DNA from: Mariniphaga sp964624645
GTDB taxonomy: Bacteria > Bacteroidota > Bacteroidia > Bacteroidales > Prolixibacteraceae
DNA: 21,515 nt
NCBI GenBank assembly: GCA_964624645.1
Contig: CAZVAD010000037.1
Coordinates: 1-21,515, forward strand
Reading direction: 5' to 3'
Shown: positions 14,694 through 21,515 of the stretch, piece by piece
How the letters are laid out: every line of letters begins with the position of its first letter
Numbering within the stretch: the stretch's first letter is position 1
Notes under the pieces: model-generated
Databases searched by the model: none
What the model was told of the DNA's origin: nothing
What the model saw: the letters and a program-made list of their open reading frames with translations, nothing else
Translations under genes and position numbers: made by a program

Positions 14694-17654
14694 TTACCTG
14701 AGGCAATCATAAATAGCCTGATGCATTGCAGTCCGGATATTCAGGTTGAAAAGCTGCACATGGCTGCGCGCCGGGTAAACCCGGTTCGACAAAAATATGA
14801 AAAGCGTCCCGTTATCGGGGTCTGCCCATGCCATGGTTCCGGTATAGCCGGTGTGCCCAAAACTGTTTGGGCTAGCATCCACCGCCGGATAGGCGTCTTT
14901 CAGTTTAAGCTTATTGTTGTCAATCAACGGCTTGTCAAATCCAAGCGCACGCCGGTTGTTGCTATTCGGAAACTGCCGGCGGATAAATTCATTCACTGTT
15001 TCTTCCGAAACGAACCGCTTCCCGCCAAAATATCCTTTTTGCAGATACATCTGAAACACTTTGGCCAGATCGTTTGCCGTGCTGAACAAACCCGCATTGC
15101 CGGAAATTCCGCCAAGTAGGGCCGCCCCCTCATCGTGCACAAATCCCCTCAGTTTTTCATTTCTGAAAAAATCATCAATCTCCGTGGGAATAATATTATC
15201 CAACGGAAAATGCAGGTACGGATTATAGGTTACTGACCAGCCTCCAAGCGGACGAAAAAAAGTTGCCTTGACGTATTCCTCATAGGACATTCCGGTCAGA
15301 TTGGCGATGATTTCAGGGTAAATATGAAAACTAAGGTCTGAATAGACATATTTTTTGGACGGCAGCAATTTGGCAGTACGGATGGAGTCGAGAAAACGTT
15401 GTTTGAAATTATTGTTGACGTAGAGATGCTCCGAAACCCGTACCTGAAACTGCTCAGAAGGCTGGCCGGAAAAAACATCGCGGCTGAGCTTTTTTTCCTC
15501 ATCCAGTCCCAGCTGCCAGTTTGGAATTCCGGCAGGAAGCAGCGCCTGATGGGTCAGAAAATCGCGCACAGGCAATTTTCCCCTCACAGTTCCCGAAAAA
15601 TCAGACCAATAAGTGCTGAACGGTTTGTCGAGATTAATTTTCCCTTCATCAACCAGTTTCATCAGAGCCGGCAGTGCGGCAGTAACTTTGGTCAGTGATG
15701 CCAGATCGTAAAGATTATCTCCCGTCACCGGCTGCTCATTATCGTAGGTATGGTAGCCGTAACACTTATGTAAAATCACATTCCCGTCTTTGGCAATCAA
15801 TACCTGACAACCTGGATAAGCTTCATTTTCAAGCCCAAGAACAGCCAGGGAATCAATTTTTGAATAAAGTTTTTCAGAGTTTATCCCCACTTCTTCAGGA
15901 ATCGTATAAGATAATGTTCTGTTATTCTGAATATAAATCCCGTCTCCGGCATGAAAGCGTTTATCGATGGTTACAGGCAATTTTCCGGTGGCATCAAACG
16001 CGCCAAACAGCAGTTGTGCGGCAAGTTCCTGGGTCAGCGTATTATTCTGGTAGGCGACCACCAGCCCTTTGGCGTGATGAATATTTTCAAAATATTTCAG
16101 GGCATAGGCGTTTCCAAAAAACACCGTCACCACATTGTTCTCCCTGATAAAATCGGCAAGCAGGTTGCGCTGTGTTTCCGTTGTGCCGTATTTTGACCCC
16201 GGGTAAGACTGCATGCCCGCAACACCGGCAATAATCAGATTGTAATTATCCATTTTGGCGCGAAGGTTTGCCGCTTCATGTGCAGAAGCGTTTTTACCCA
16301 GGCAGAAATGATCAACCTTTGTGTATTTATCCAACATTTTCTGAAAAGGGGTAATGCTTTCTGTACCAAGCATTACTGATGCAATTTTCAGGTTTGCCAA
16401 ATCCTGAACGGGCAAAAATTCCTGATTCACCAGAACGGTCAGGGTTTCTTTGATCAACTTGCGGTTGGTTACTTCAAAATCGGGGGAATTGAGCCGTGCT
16501 GTCAGGTTTTTCACGTCGGAAGGCTCGTAAATATGAAGCCCCGCCCAACGTTTGGCCGCCAAAACCCGCCTGCATTTCTGCTCGATTTCCTTTTGGGTAA
16601 TTTCTCCGTTTGCCAGTCCCTGCTTCACGGATGCAATGGCCTTCCCCAGATCAGGAACAAATTCGACCATATCATTTCCGGCCTTTAAAGCTTCCAACTC
16701 CGTATTCCCTTTTCCGGTGCGGACTCCTTTCATATTTACGGCATCCGTAATAACCAATCCGTTATAGCCGATTTCGCTTCTCAGGTAGCCGTCAATTATT
16801 TTTTTCGACAATGAAGAGGGAACCCCTGAATTGTCGAGAGCAGGGACATTGAGGTGCCCCGTCATAATCCCGGAAATTCCCATTTCGGAAAGATACCGGA
16901 ACGGGAAGGTTTCAACGGTTTCAATGCGTTCTTTCGGGTGATTTATCAGCGGCAATGCGTGGTGGGAGTCGGTTTCCGTGTCACCATGTCCCGGAAAATG
17001 TTTTGCTACCGGCAACACTCCGGCATCCTGCATGCCGCTTGCCAGCCACCATGCCTTTTTTGAAACATTGATTTTGTCTTCGCCAAACGCACGAAAGTTA
17101 ATGACCGGATTTTGGGGATTGGTATTGACATCCGCCACCGGAGCAAAATTCATGTGAATGCCCATAAGTTTCAGCTGCTGCCCCATGTTTCGCCCCATCT
17201 GATAAATGTACATGGAATCCTGAACAGCTCCGAGCGCCTGCGCGTAGGGGAAAGCCATCACGCTGTCTATCCGCATGGCAGGCCCCCATTCGCCGTCAAT
17301 GGCAACCAGCAGCGGAATTTTTGAAGCTTCCTGAAAGTCATTGATCCAGCGCGCCGATTTCACCGGTTCTCCCTGCATGACCAAAATCCCGCCGGGCCGG
17401 AACGTCTTTATCACTTCAAGCATGGCAGCCGCCGCAGCATCATTCTGTTTCGGATAGACCGACACCATCATCAACTGGGCAATTTTCTCATCTATGGACA
17501 TTTGTTCCATCTTTTCGTTTACCCACTGATCTTCAGTCAAAAGCAAAAAAGGAGGTTCACCCGGCGGTGAAACGATTTCTGCAAATAAACGGGCGCCAAA
17601 AGTTAGCGTCAGTAAAAGTATTGTGAAAAATTTAAAACGAAATTGCATAATCAT
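14694..17654 (-). CDS. Exported GH3 beta-N-acetylhexosaminidase-serine hydrolase (beta-lactamase fold) fusion
   Basis: The 986-residue protein has an N-terminal signal peptide (about 1-25), so it acts in the periplasm or outside. Residues about 45-375 are a NagZ-like GH3 domain with KHFPGHGDTETDSHHALP at 218-235 (the D229/H231 pair being the NagZ-type acid-base dyad) and the nucleophile D304 in VITDAVNM. Residues about 395-575 resemble the GH3 C-terminal domain. Residues about 590-986 are a class C beta-lactamase/penicillin-binding-type serine hydrolase with S653-LT-K656, Y771-S-D773 and H934-T-G936. Fusions of about 1000 residues like this are frequent in Bacteroidota, and cell-wall amino-sugar turnover is the usual guess. 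YSD and HTG replace the commoner YxN and KTG. ATG codons at 17654 and 17648 are both possible; I kept the first. Confidence 0.93.
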   Translation of the reverse strand: MIMQFRFKFFTILLLTLTFGARLFAEIVSPPGEPPFLLLTEDQWVNEKMEQMSIDEKIAQLMMVSVYPKQNDAAAAAMLEVIKTFRPGGILVMQGEPVKSARWINDFQEASKIPLLVAIDGEWGPAMRIDSVMAFPYAQALGAVQDSMYIYQMGRNMGQQLKLMGIHMNFAPVADVNTNPQNPVINFRAFGEDKINVSKKAWWLASGMQDAGVLPVAKHFPGHGDTETDSHHALPLINHPKERIETVETFPFRYLSEMGISGIMTGHLNVPALDNSGVPSSLSKKIIDGYLRSEIGYNGLVITDAVNMKGVRTGKGNTELEALKAGNDMVEFVPDLGKAIASVKQGLANGEITQKEIEQKCRRVLAAKRWAGLHIYEPSDVKNLTARLNSPDFEVTNRKLIKETLTVLVNQEFLPVQDLANLKIASVMLGTESITPFQKMLDKYTKVDHFCLGKNASAHEAANLRAKMDNYNLIIAGVAGMQSYPGSKYGTTETQRNLLADFIRENNVVTVFFGNAYALKYFENIHHAKGLVVAYQNNTLTQELAAQLLFGAFDATGKLPVTIDKRFHAGDGIYIQNNRTLSYTIPEEVGINSEKLYSKIDSLAVLGLENEAYPGCQVLIAKDGNVILHKCYGYHTYDNEQPVTGDNLYDLASLTKVTAALPALMKLVDEGKINLDKPFSTYWSDFSGTVRGKLPVRDFLTHQALLPAGIPNWQLGLDEEKKLSRDVFSGQPSEQFQVRVSEHLYVNNNFKQRFLDSIRTAKLLPSKKYVYSDLSFHIYPEIIANLTGMSYEEYVKATFFRPLGGWSVTYNPYLHFPLDNIIPTEIDDFFRNEKLRGFVHDEGAALLGGISGNAGLFSTANDLAKVFQMYLQKGYFGGKRFVSEETVNEFIRRQFPNSNNRRALGFDKPLIDNNKLKLKDAYPAVDASPNSFGHTGYTGTMAWADPDNGTLFIFLSNRVYPARSHVQLFNLNIRTAMHQAIYDCLR

Positions 17655-17829
17655 GGCTGTATAAAACTTCTGAAGCGTAAAACTATTAAAAAGATTTATT
17701 CGGCAAGGATATAAACTTTATCAAATCGCCGGTAAATCTGTTTTTCCTTTGAATCTCTGAAACAAACCGGTTCAGAAGCATAAAGCGATAGACTGCAAAC
17801 AAAAAGTCCTGAAGAAATGTATTTCACCT

Positions 17830-17861
17830 TTTGGTTATGATTGTCTAAAGTTTTAGATTTG
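17830..17861 (+). promoter_or_regulatory. Promoter of the Gfo/Idh/MocA gene
   Basis: TTTG at 17830-17833, a 20-base spacer and a perfect TAGATTTG at 17854-17861 form a very good Bacteroidota promoter. Transcription should start near 17867, giving a leader of about 37 bases to the ATG at 17904. Because an upstream in-frame ATG at 17841 lies inside this promoter, it rules out the longer reading of the gene. Confidence 0.75.
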
Positions 17862-17903
17862 CAGACTGTGTACGTTCACGGAATCCATTTAAATTATATC
17901 AAA

Positions 17904-19310
17904 ATGAAAAAAATATCTTTTATCTTGCTGATCTCCACTGCAATGCTCTTTGCATGTTCAGGAGAAAGCCAAAAATCAGAAACAACAGAATCAAAAGCTA
18001 TGTTTACCGGAGCAAAAGGAGAAGTGAAATTGATGACGCTCGCCCCCGGGCATTTTCACGCTGCATTGGTTCAAAAAACCATGCTGGATCAGATTGATCC
18101 CACAGTATATATCTTTGCGCCCGAAGGGCCGGAGCTGCAGGGGCACCTGAATCTGATCAACAGCTACAACAACCGGGAGGATAACCCCACGACATGGAAT
18201 ACCAAAATTTACACCGGTCCCGACTTTTTTGAAAGGATGCTGTCCGAAAAGCCGGGCAACGTGATGGTTACCGCCGGAAACAATGCAAAAAAAACAGAAT
18301 ATATTCTGAAAACCGTCGAAGCAGGAATAAACGTGCTGGCCGATAAGCCGATGGTTATTTCTCCCGAAGAGTTTCCAAAACTTGAGCAGGCGTTTAAAGT
18401 GGCCGAAGAAAAAGGGGTGATGCTGTATGACATCATGACGGAGCGCTACGAAATCACGACCATCATTCAGCGTGAACTGTCAATGATTCCTGAAGTTTTT
18501 GGCACCCTGCAAAAAGGAACGCCGGAGGAACCGGCCATCACCAAAGAGAGCGTACACCACTATTTCAAATACGTTTCGGGAAGTCCGCTGATCCGCCCGG
18601 CCTGGTATTATGATGTCAAACAGCAGGGCGAAGGGATTGTTGATGTAACCACCCACCTGGTGGATATGATTCAGTGGGAGGCATTTCCTGAGGTTACCCT
18701 CAGAAAGGAAGATGTTGAAATTGTTTCGGCAAAGCGCTGGGTGACCGAAATTTCCCCCGAAATGTTCAGGAAAAGCACCCATCTTGATGAATTCCCCGGA
18801 TTTCTGCAGAAAGATGTTGAAGACGGCATTTTAAAGGTTTATGCCAACGGAGAAATTAACTACAAACTCAAAGGGATTCACGCCAAAGCATCGGTTATCT
18901 GGAATTTTGAAGCGCCGGAAGGCACCGGAGACACGCACTACTCTATCATGCGCGGAACACTTGGCAACCTGATTATCAGGCAGGGAGCGGAAGAAAACTA
19001 CAAACCGACACTTTACGCAGAACCCGCTGCCGGTGTGGAAGCCAACCAATTTGCCGCAGCAATTGACCAAGCTGTAAATCAGACCCTGCAATCAAAATTC
19101 CCCGGCATCGAGCTCCGCAAACAAAGCGATAAGCTGTGGCTGATTGATATTCCCGAAAAGTACAAGGAGGGACACGAAGCACATTTTGGCCAGGTTGCCC
19201 AAAAATATCTTGAATTTCTTGTAGATGGCAAAATGCCGGAATGGGAAGTCCCGAACATGATTGTGAAATATTACACGACAACCGAAGGATTGCGGGCAGC
19301 GATGAAATAA
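17904..19310 (+). CDS. Exported Gfo/Idh/MocA-family oxidoreductase lipoprotein
   Basis: Starting at 17904, the protein has 468 residues with a Sec lipoprotein signal (LLISTAMLFAC, Cys18). The longer in-frame start at 17841 lies inside the promoter and would bury the signal. The Rossmann half follows: VKLMTLAPGHFHAALV (41-56) where GxGxxG usually stands, then MVTAGNN (121-127) and LADKPMV (145-151), matching the family's EKP motif. The C-terminal half has GEGIVDVTTHLVD (242-254), with the conserved D247 and catalytic-type H251. This resembles the secreted Bacteroidota branch with the putative oxidoreductase C-terminal domain. Expected chemistry is NAD(P)-dependent oxidation of a sugar, perhaps to a 3-keto form, with tightly bound cofactor since it is outside the cytoplasm. 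It converges on an O-methyltransferase gene with a four-base gap. Confidence 0.9.
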   Translation: MKKISFILLISTAMLFACSGESQKSETTESKAMFTGAKGEVKLMTLAPGHFHAALVQKTMLDQIDPTVYIFAPEGPELQGHLNLINSYNNREDNPTTWNTKIYTGPDFFERMLSEKPGNVMVTAGNNAKKTEYILKTVEAGINVLADKPMVISPEEFPKLEQAFKVAEEKGVMLYDIMTERYEITTIIQRELSMIPEVFGTLQKGTPEEPAITKESVHHYFKYVSGSPLIRPAWYYDVKQQGEGIVDVTTHLVDMIQWEAFPEVTLRKEDVEIVSAKRWVTEISPEMFRKSTHLDEFPGFLQKDVEDGILKVYANGEINYKLKGIHAKASVIWNFEAPEGTGDTHYSIMRGTLGNLIIRQGAEENYKPTLYAEPAAGVEANQFAAAIDQAVNQTLQSKFPGIELRKQSDKLWLIDIPEKYKEGHEAHFGQVAQKYLEFLVDGKMPEWEVPNMIVKYYTTTEGLRAAMK

Positions 19311-19314
19311 GGGT

Positions 19315-19953
19315 TCACTTTTTCCGAATGATTGTCAGCCCGTCGCGCAGGGGCAGAATCACTTTTTCGACGCGGGAATCGTTTTTCACCATTTCATTGA
19401 AAGCGATGATTCCCTGAGTTTGCTTGTCATTCAGGACTGTGTGCTCAAGCACTTTGCCGCCCCATATTGTATTGTCTGCAAGGACAAAACCGCCCCGGCG
19501 CAATTTGTCAAATACCAGATTAAAATAATCTGCGTATTCCCGTTTATCTGCATCAATGTAAACCAGATCAAAGGTTTCAGGCAATGTCGGGATAATCTCT
19601 TTCGCAGAGCCGGTAATCTGAGTAATCTTGTGCTCCAGCCCCGATTTAATGAAATATTTCCGGGCAAAATCCTTTAATTCATCATTGGATTCGATGGTGA
19701 AAAGTTTTCCGTTTTCCTGCAACCCTTTGGCAAGGCAAATTGCCGAATAGCCGGTGAAAGTACCTAATTCAAGTATTCGCCCCGGATTTATCATTTTTGC
19801 AAACATGGTGAGCAACTGTCCCTGCAAATGCCCGGAAAGCATCCGGGCGCCCATGACATTCAGGTGGGTTTCCCGGTCAAGCTCACGAAGAACAGTATCC
19901 TCAGGTTCAATGTGCTCCAGAATGTATTTTTCTATTTCCCCGTCTGAAATCAT
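19315..19953 (-). CDS. Class I SAM-dependent O-methyltransferase (family 3)
   Basis: The 212-residue protein is of the caffeoyl-CoA/catechol O-methyltransferase type. The SAM-binding motif ELGTFTGYS is at 62-70, the acidic residue ending the second strand is in TIESND (86-91), and the metal-binding residues are in YIDADK (D134, D136) and ADN (D160, N161). Such enzymes use a divalent metal to methylate a hydroxyl next to another hydroxyl on small aromatic compounds; the physiological substrate in Bacteroidota is generally unknown. No signal peptide is present, so it is cytoplasmic. It starts 29 bases after the stop of the M16 peptidase gene, with a purine-rich GGGTGGGAG a few bases before the ATG, and is probably co-transcribed from the 21231-21261 promoter. 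Confidence 0.93.
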   Translation of the reverse strand: MISDGEIEKYILEHIEPEDTVLRELDRETHLNVMGARMLSGHLQGQLLTMFAKMINPGRILELGTFTGYSAICLAKGLQENGKLFTIESNDELKDFARKYFIKSGLEHKITQITGSAKEIIPTLPETFDLVYIDADKREYADYFNLVFDKLRRGGFVLADNTIWGGKVLEHTVLNDKQTQGIIAFNEMVKNDSRVEKVILPLRDGLTIIRKK

Positions 19954-19982
19954 AACACAACGCTCCCACCCTAAAATTATTC

Positions 19983-21212
19983 TTAAACATAAACCAATGT
20001 GCTCAGCTGTCTTTCATCAAGCACTTCATTGGCCACTTCAATCAAATCGAAAGGCGTAACCGCTTCAATTTTTCTCAAAATGGTCTGAATAGTATCTACT
20101 TTATTAAAAATGAGATAGCTTTTCCCGATACCTAACATCAGGTCTTCGTAGTTTTCACTGGAAATAGCAATCTGTCCCATCAACTGCTTTTGTGCCTTGC
20201 TCAACTGCAGAATGCCCAGGTTTTTTTCCCGGAGGATTTTGAACTCTTTCAGAACGATATGAATTGCCTTCTCCAGATTTTCATGTTCCGTTCCGAAATA
20301 GACATTGAACAGCCCGGTGTCGGAATAGGCAGTATATCCCGATTCAATGTTGTATGCCATTCCGTTTCGTTCGCGCAACGCCATGTTCAGCCTCGAATTC
20401 ATCGCCTGTCCCCCAATAATATTGTTCAGCAACACCATCGCAATCCGCTTGGGGTGCATGATATCCAGGGCAACATTTCCGATAATGCAATGGGATTGAA
20501 AAGTATCCCTTGTCACAATCCGTTTATCCGGGCAATAGCGCTCAAATCGTTTTCGTCCGTTCCGTCTCAATTTGGTTTCAGCCTGTCCGAAATATTTTAA
20601 AATGTATTTCTTCAACAGCTCAAAATTGATTTTGCCTACCGAAGAAATCACCATCTGATCGGTGTGGTAATTCTTTGTTGTGAAGCGGATTATGGCTTCG
20701 CGGTTAAATCTTGCAAGGCATTCGGGTGAGCCGAGAATATTCCGGGCGATGGGATGGCCGTCATAGACCAGTTCTTCAAAATCATCAAAAATCAGTTCTG
20801 CCGGAGAATCCTTGTAGGAATTAATCTCTTCAAGAACCACCTCCTTTTCACGTTGCAACTCCTTTTCAGGATATACACTATTGAACAGAATATCACTCAA
20901 CAACTCGGCAGCGCGCTCGTAAAACTCCGTAAGAAAAGTACTGTAAAGAATGGTTTCCTCCTTGGTGGTATATGCATTCAGTTCCCCACCCACATCTTCG
21001 ATACGGCTCAAAACATGAAACGCCTTTCTTTTTTTCGTTCCCTTAAAAACCGAATGTTCAATAAAATGTGCCAGCCCGTGTTCCTCTGGCGCTTCATCGC
21101 GCGAGCCGGTGTTAACAAGGATGCCGAGGTGTCCAACCGAAGAATCGGTCGGTTTATGGATGAGCCGGATGCCGTTTGGCAGCGTATATGTTAAAAAATC
21201 AGTTGTAGTCAT
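19983..21212 (-). CDS. M16-family zinc metallopeptidase (processing-peptidase-like)
   Basis: I start at the ATG at 21212 (409 residues, MTTTDFLTY), which lies just after a good promoter; the longer frame from 21233 would overlap the -7 box. The inverted zinc motif HFIEH (H49, E52, H53) is intact. The third zinc ligand is one of the glutamates in EVVLEEI (E128/E129), at the expected distance. Length and motifs fit the short, single-unit M16B subfamily, like the beta-subunit of mitochondrial processing peptidase. LRERNGMAYNIESGYTAYSDTG in the second half is the conserved R/Y region of the subfamily. There is no signal peptide, so it is cytoplasmic or membrane-associated; substrates are unknown. 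It is the first gene of an apparent two-gene operon with the O-methyltransferase. Confidence 0.94.
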   Translation of the reverse strand: MTTTDFLTYTLPNGIRLIHKPTDSSVGHLGILVNTGSRDEAPEEHGLAHFIEHSVFKGTKKRKAFHVLSRIEDVGGELNAYTTKEETILYSTFLTEFYERAAELLSDILFNSVYPEKELQREKEVVLEEINSYKDSPAELIFDDFEELVYDGHPIARNILGSPECLARFNREAIIRFTTKNYHTDQMVISSVGKINFELLKKYILKYFGQAETKLRRNGRKRFERYCPDKRIVTRDTFQSHCIIGNVALDIMHPKRIAMVLLNNIIGGQAMNSRLNMALRERNGMAYNIESGYTAYSDTGLFNVYFGTEHENLEKAIHIVLKEFKILREKNLGILQLSKAQKQLMGQIAISSENYEDLMLGIGKSYLIFNKVDTIQTILRKIEAVTPFDLIEVANEVLDERQLSTLVYV

Positions 21213-21230
21213 TAAAAAAATCTGCGATGA

Positions 21231-21261
21231 CAAAAGTAGTAAAAGTAAAATGCACAGCCAA
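21231..21261 (-). promoter_or_regulatory. Promoter of the M16 peptidase-methyltransferase operon
   Basis: The minus strand has a perfect TACTTTTG -7 box (plus 21231-21238) with TTG 20 bases upstream (plus 21259-21261). Transcription should begin near 21225, leaving a short leader of about 13 bases before the ATG at 21212. This supports the shorter start. Confidence 0.65.
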
Positions 21262-21318
21262 CAACCCGGGGTTGTCGTTTAAATTTTTCGCCAGTTATGT
21301 ACTTTGCATGAAAAAATA

Positions 21319-21348
21319 TTTGTGGATTTAAAAAATTGCTTACTTTTG
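21319..21348 (+). promoter_or_regulatory. Promoter of tRNA-Phe
   Basis: TTTG at 21319-21322, an 18-base spacer and TACTTTTG at 21341-21348 make a full consensus promoter, ending 18 bases before the tRNA 5' end. Confidence 0.75.
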
Positions 21349-21365
21349 CAGCTCCAAAACAAGGA

Positions 21366-21438
<73 letters not shown>

Positions 21439-21460
21439 CAAGAGTTCATAGTTTGAGAGT

Positions 21461-21507
21461 GTGTCCTTAGTTCTCACGATAGCAATCGTGACCGAGTGGC
21501 ACCACAA
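21461..21507 (+). pseudogene. Partial copy of the tRNA-Phe 3' half with a palindrome in the T-loop
   Basis: GTGTCCTTAGTT (21461-21472) repeats 21409-21420 with one change, and CCGAGTGGCACCACAA (21492-21507) repeats 21426-21441 exactly. Between them the five bases CGATT of the real gene are replaced by 19 bases containing the perfect palindrome TCACGAT-AGCA-ATCGTGA (21474-21491). No acceptor 5' half, D-arm or anticodon arm is present, so it cannot be a working tRNA. It may be a scar of integration at the tRNA end, or a duplication invaded by a palindromic element. Confidence 0.7.
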
Positions 21508-21515
21508 AAGGGAGA

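Overview
The window looks like a piece of a Bacteroidota chromosome, probably from the Bacteroidales/Marinilabiliales side. The evidence is promoter boxes of the Bacteroidota type (TTTG or TTG, about 19 bases, then TAnnTTTG), few Shine-Dalgarno sequences, an SecDF fusion start, a DUF5916 outer-membrane protein, DUF1080 and secreted Gfo/Idh/MocA lipoproteins, and the GH3-serine hydrolase fusion typical of this phylum. Most of it is an ordinary chromosomal backbone with no phage, integrase or CRISPR array. Genus cannot be fixed from the sequence alone.

Layout. Bases 1-2062 (all minus strand) hold the first codons of secDF, a small membrane-anchored protein, an MntA/HepT toxin-antitoxin pair lying between two 69-bp direct repeats, and a small retropepsin-like aspartyl protease. 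Bases 2033-5398 hold mdh, with a terminator and a promoter with a long leader, then a 720-residue CBM9-DUF5916 outer-membrane protein. A GT4-type glycosyltransferase (plus strand, 5539-6657) runs divergently from it and meets the end of an efflux operon. That operon (12418 to 6661, minus) encodes a complete tripartite RND pump in the order membrane fusion lipoprotein, HAE1 permease, outer-membrane factor lipoprotein.

Bases 12419-13302 are a gene-poor stretch with two REP-like palindromes, tRNA-Arg(CCG) and a long hairpin just after the tRNA. Bases 13303-17654 (minus) encode a DUF1080 lipoprotein, a small HTH protein and a 986-residue GH3-serine hydrolase fusion. A secreted Gfo/Idh/MocA lipoprotein with a very good promoter runs divergently (17904-19310) and converges on an O-methyltransferase, which sits behind an M16 peptidase gene in an apparent operon. 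The right edge has tRNA-Phe(GAA), followed by a partial copy of its own 3' half in which the T-loop is replaced by a palindrome.

How the genes relate. The clear functional unit is the RND efflux operon. The DUF1080 protein, the Gfo/Idh/MocA lipoprotein and the GH3 fusion are all predicted to be exported and could act on envelope or environmental sugars, but they are in separate transcription units, so a shared pathway is inference. I found no convincing wholly new system. The items most worth checking are the repeat-flanked, AT-rich toxin-antitoxin cassette, the broken tRNA-Phe copy, the hairpin abutting tRNA-Arg, and the altered cofactor and active-site motifs in the Gfo/Idh/MocA and GH3-serine hydrolase proteins.
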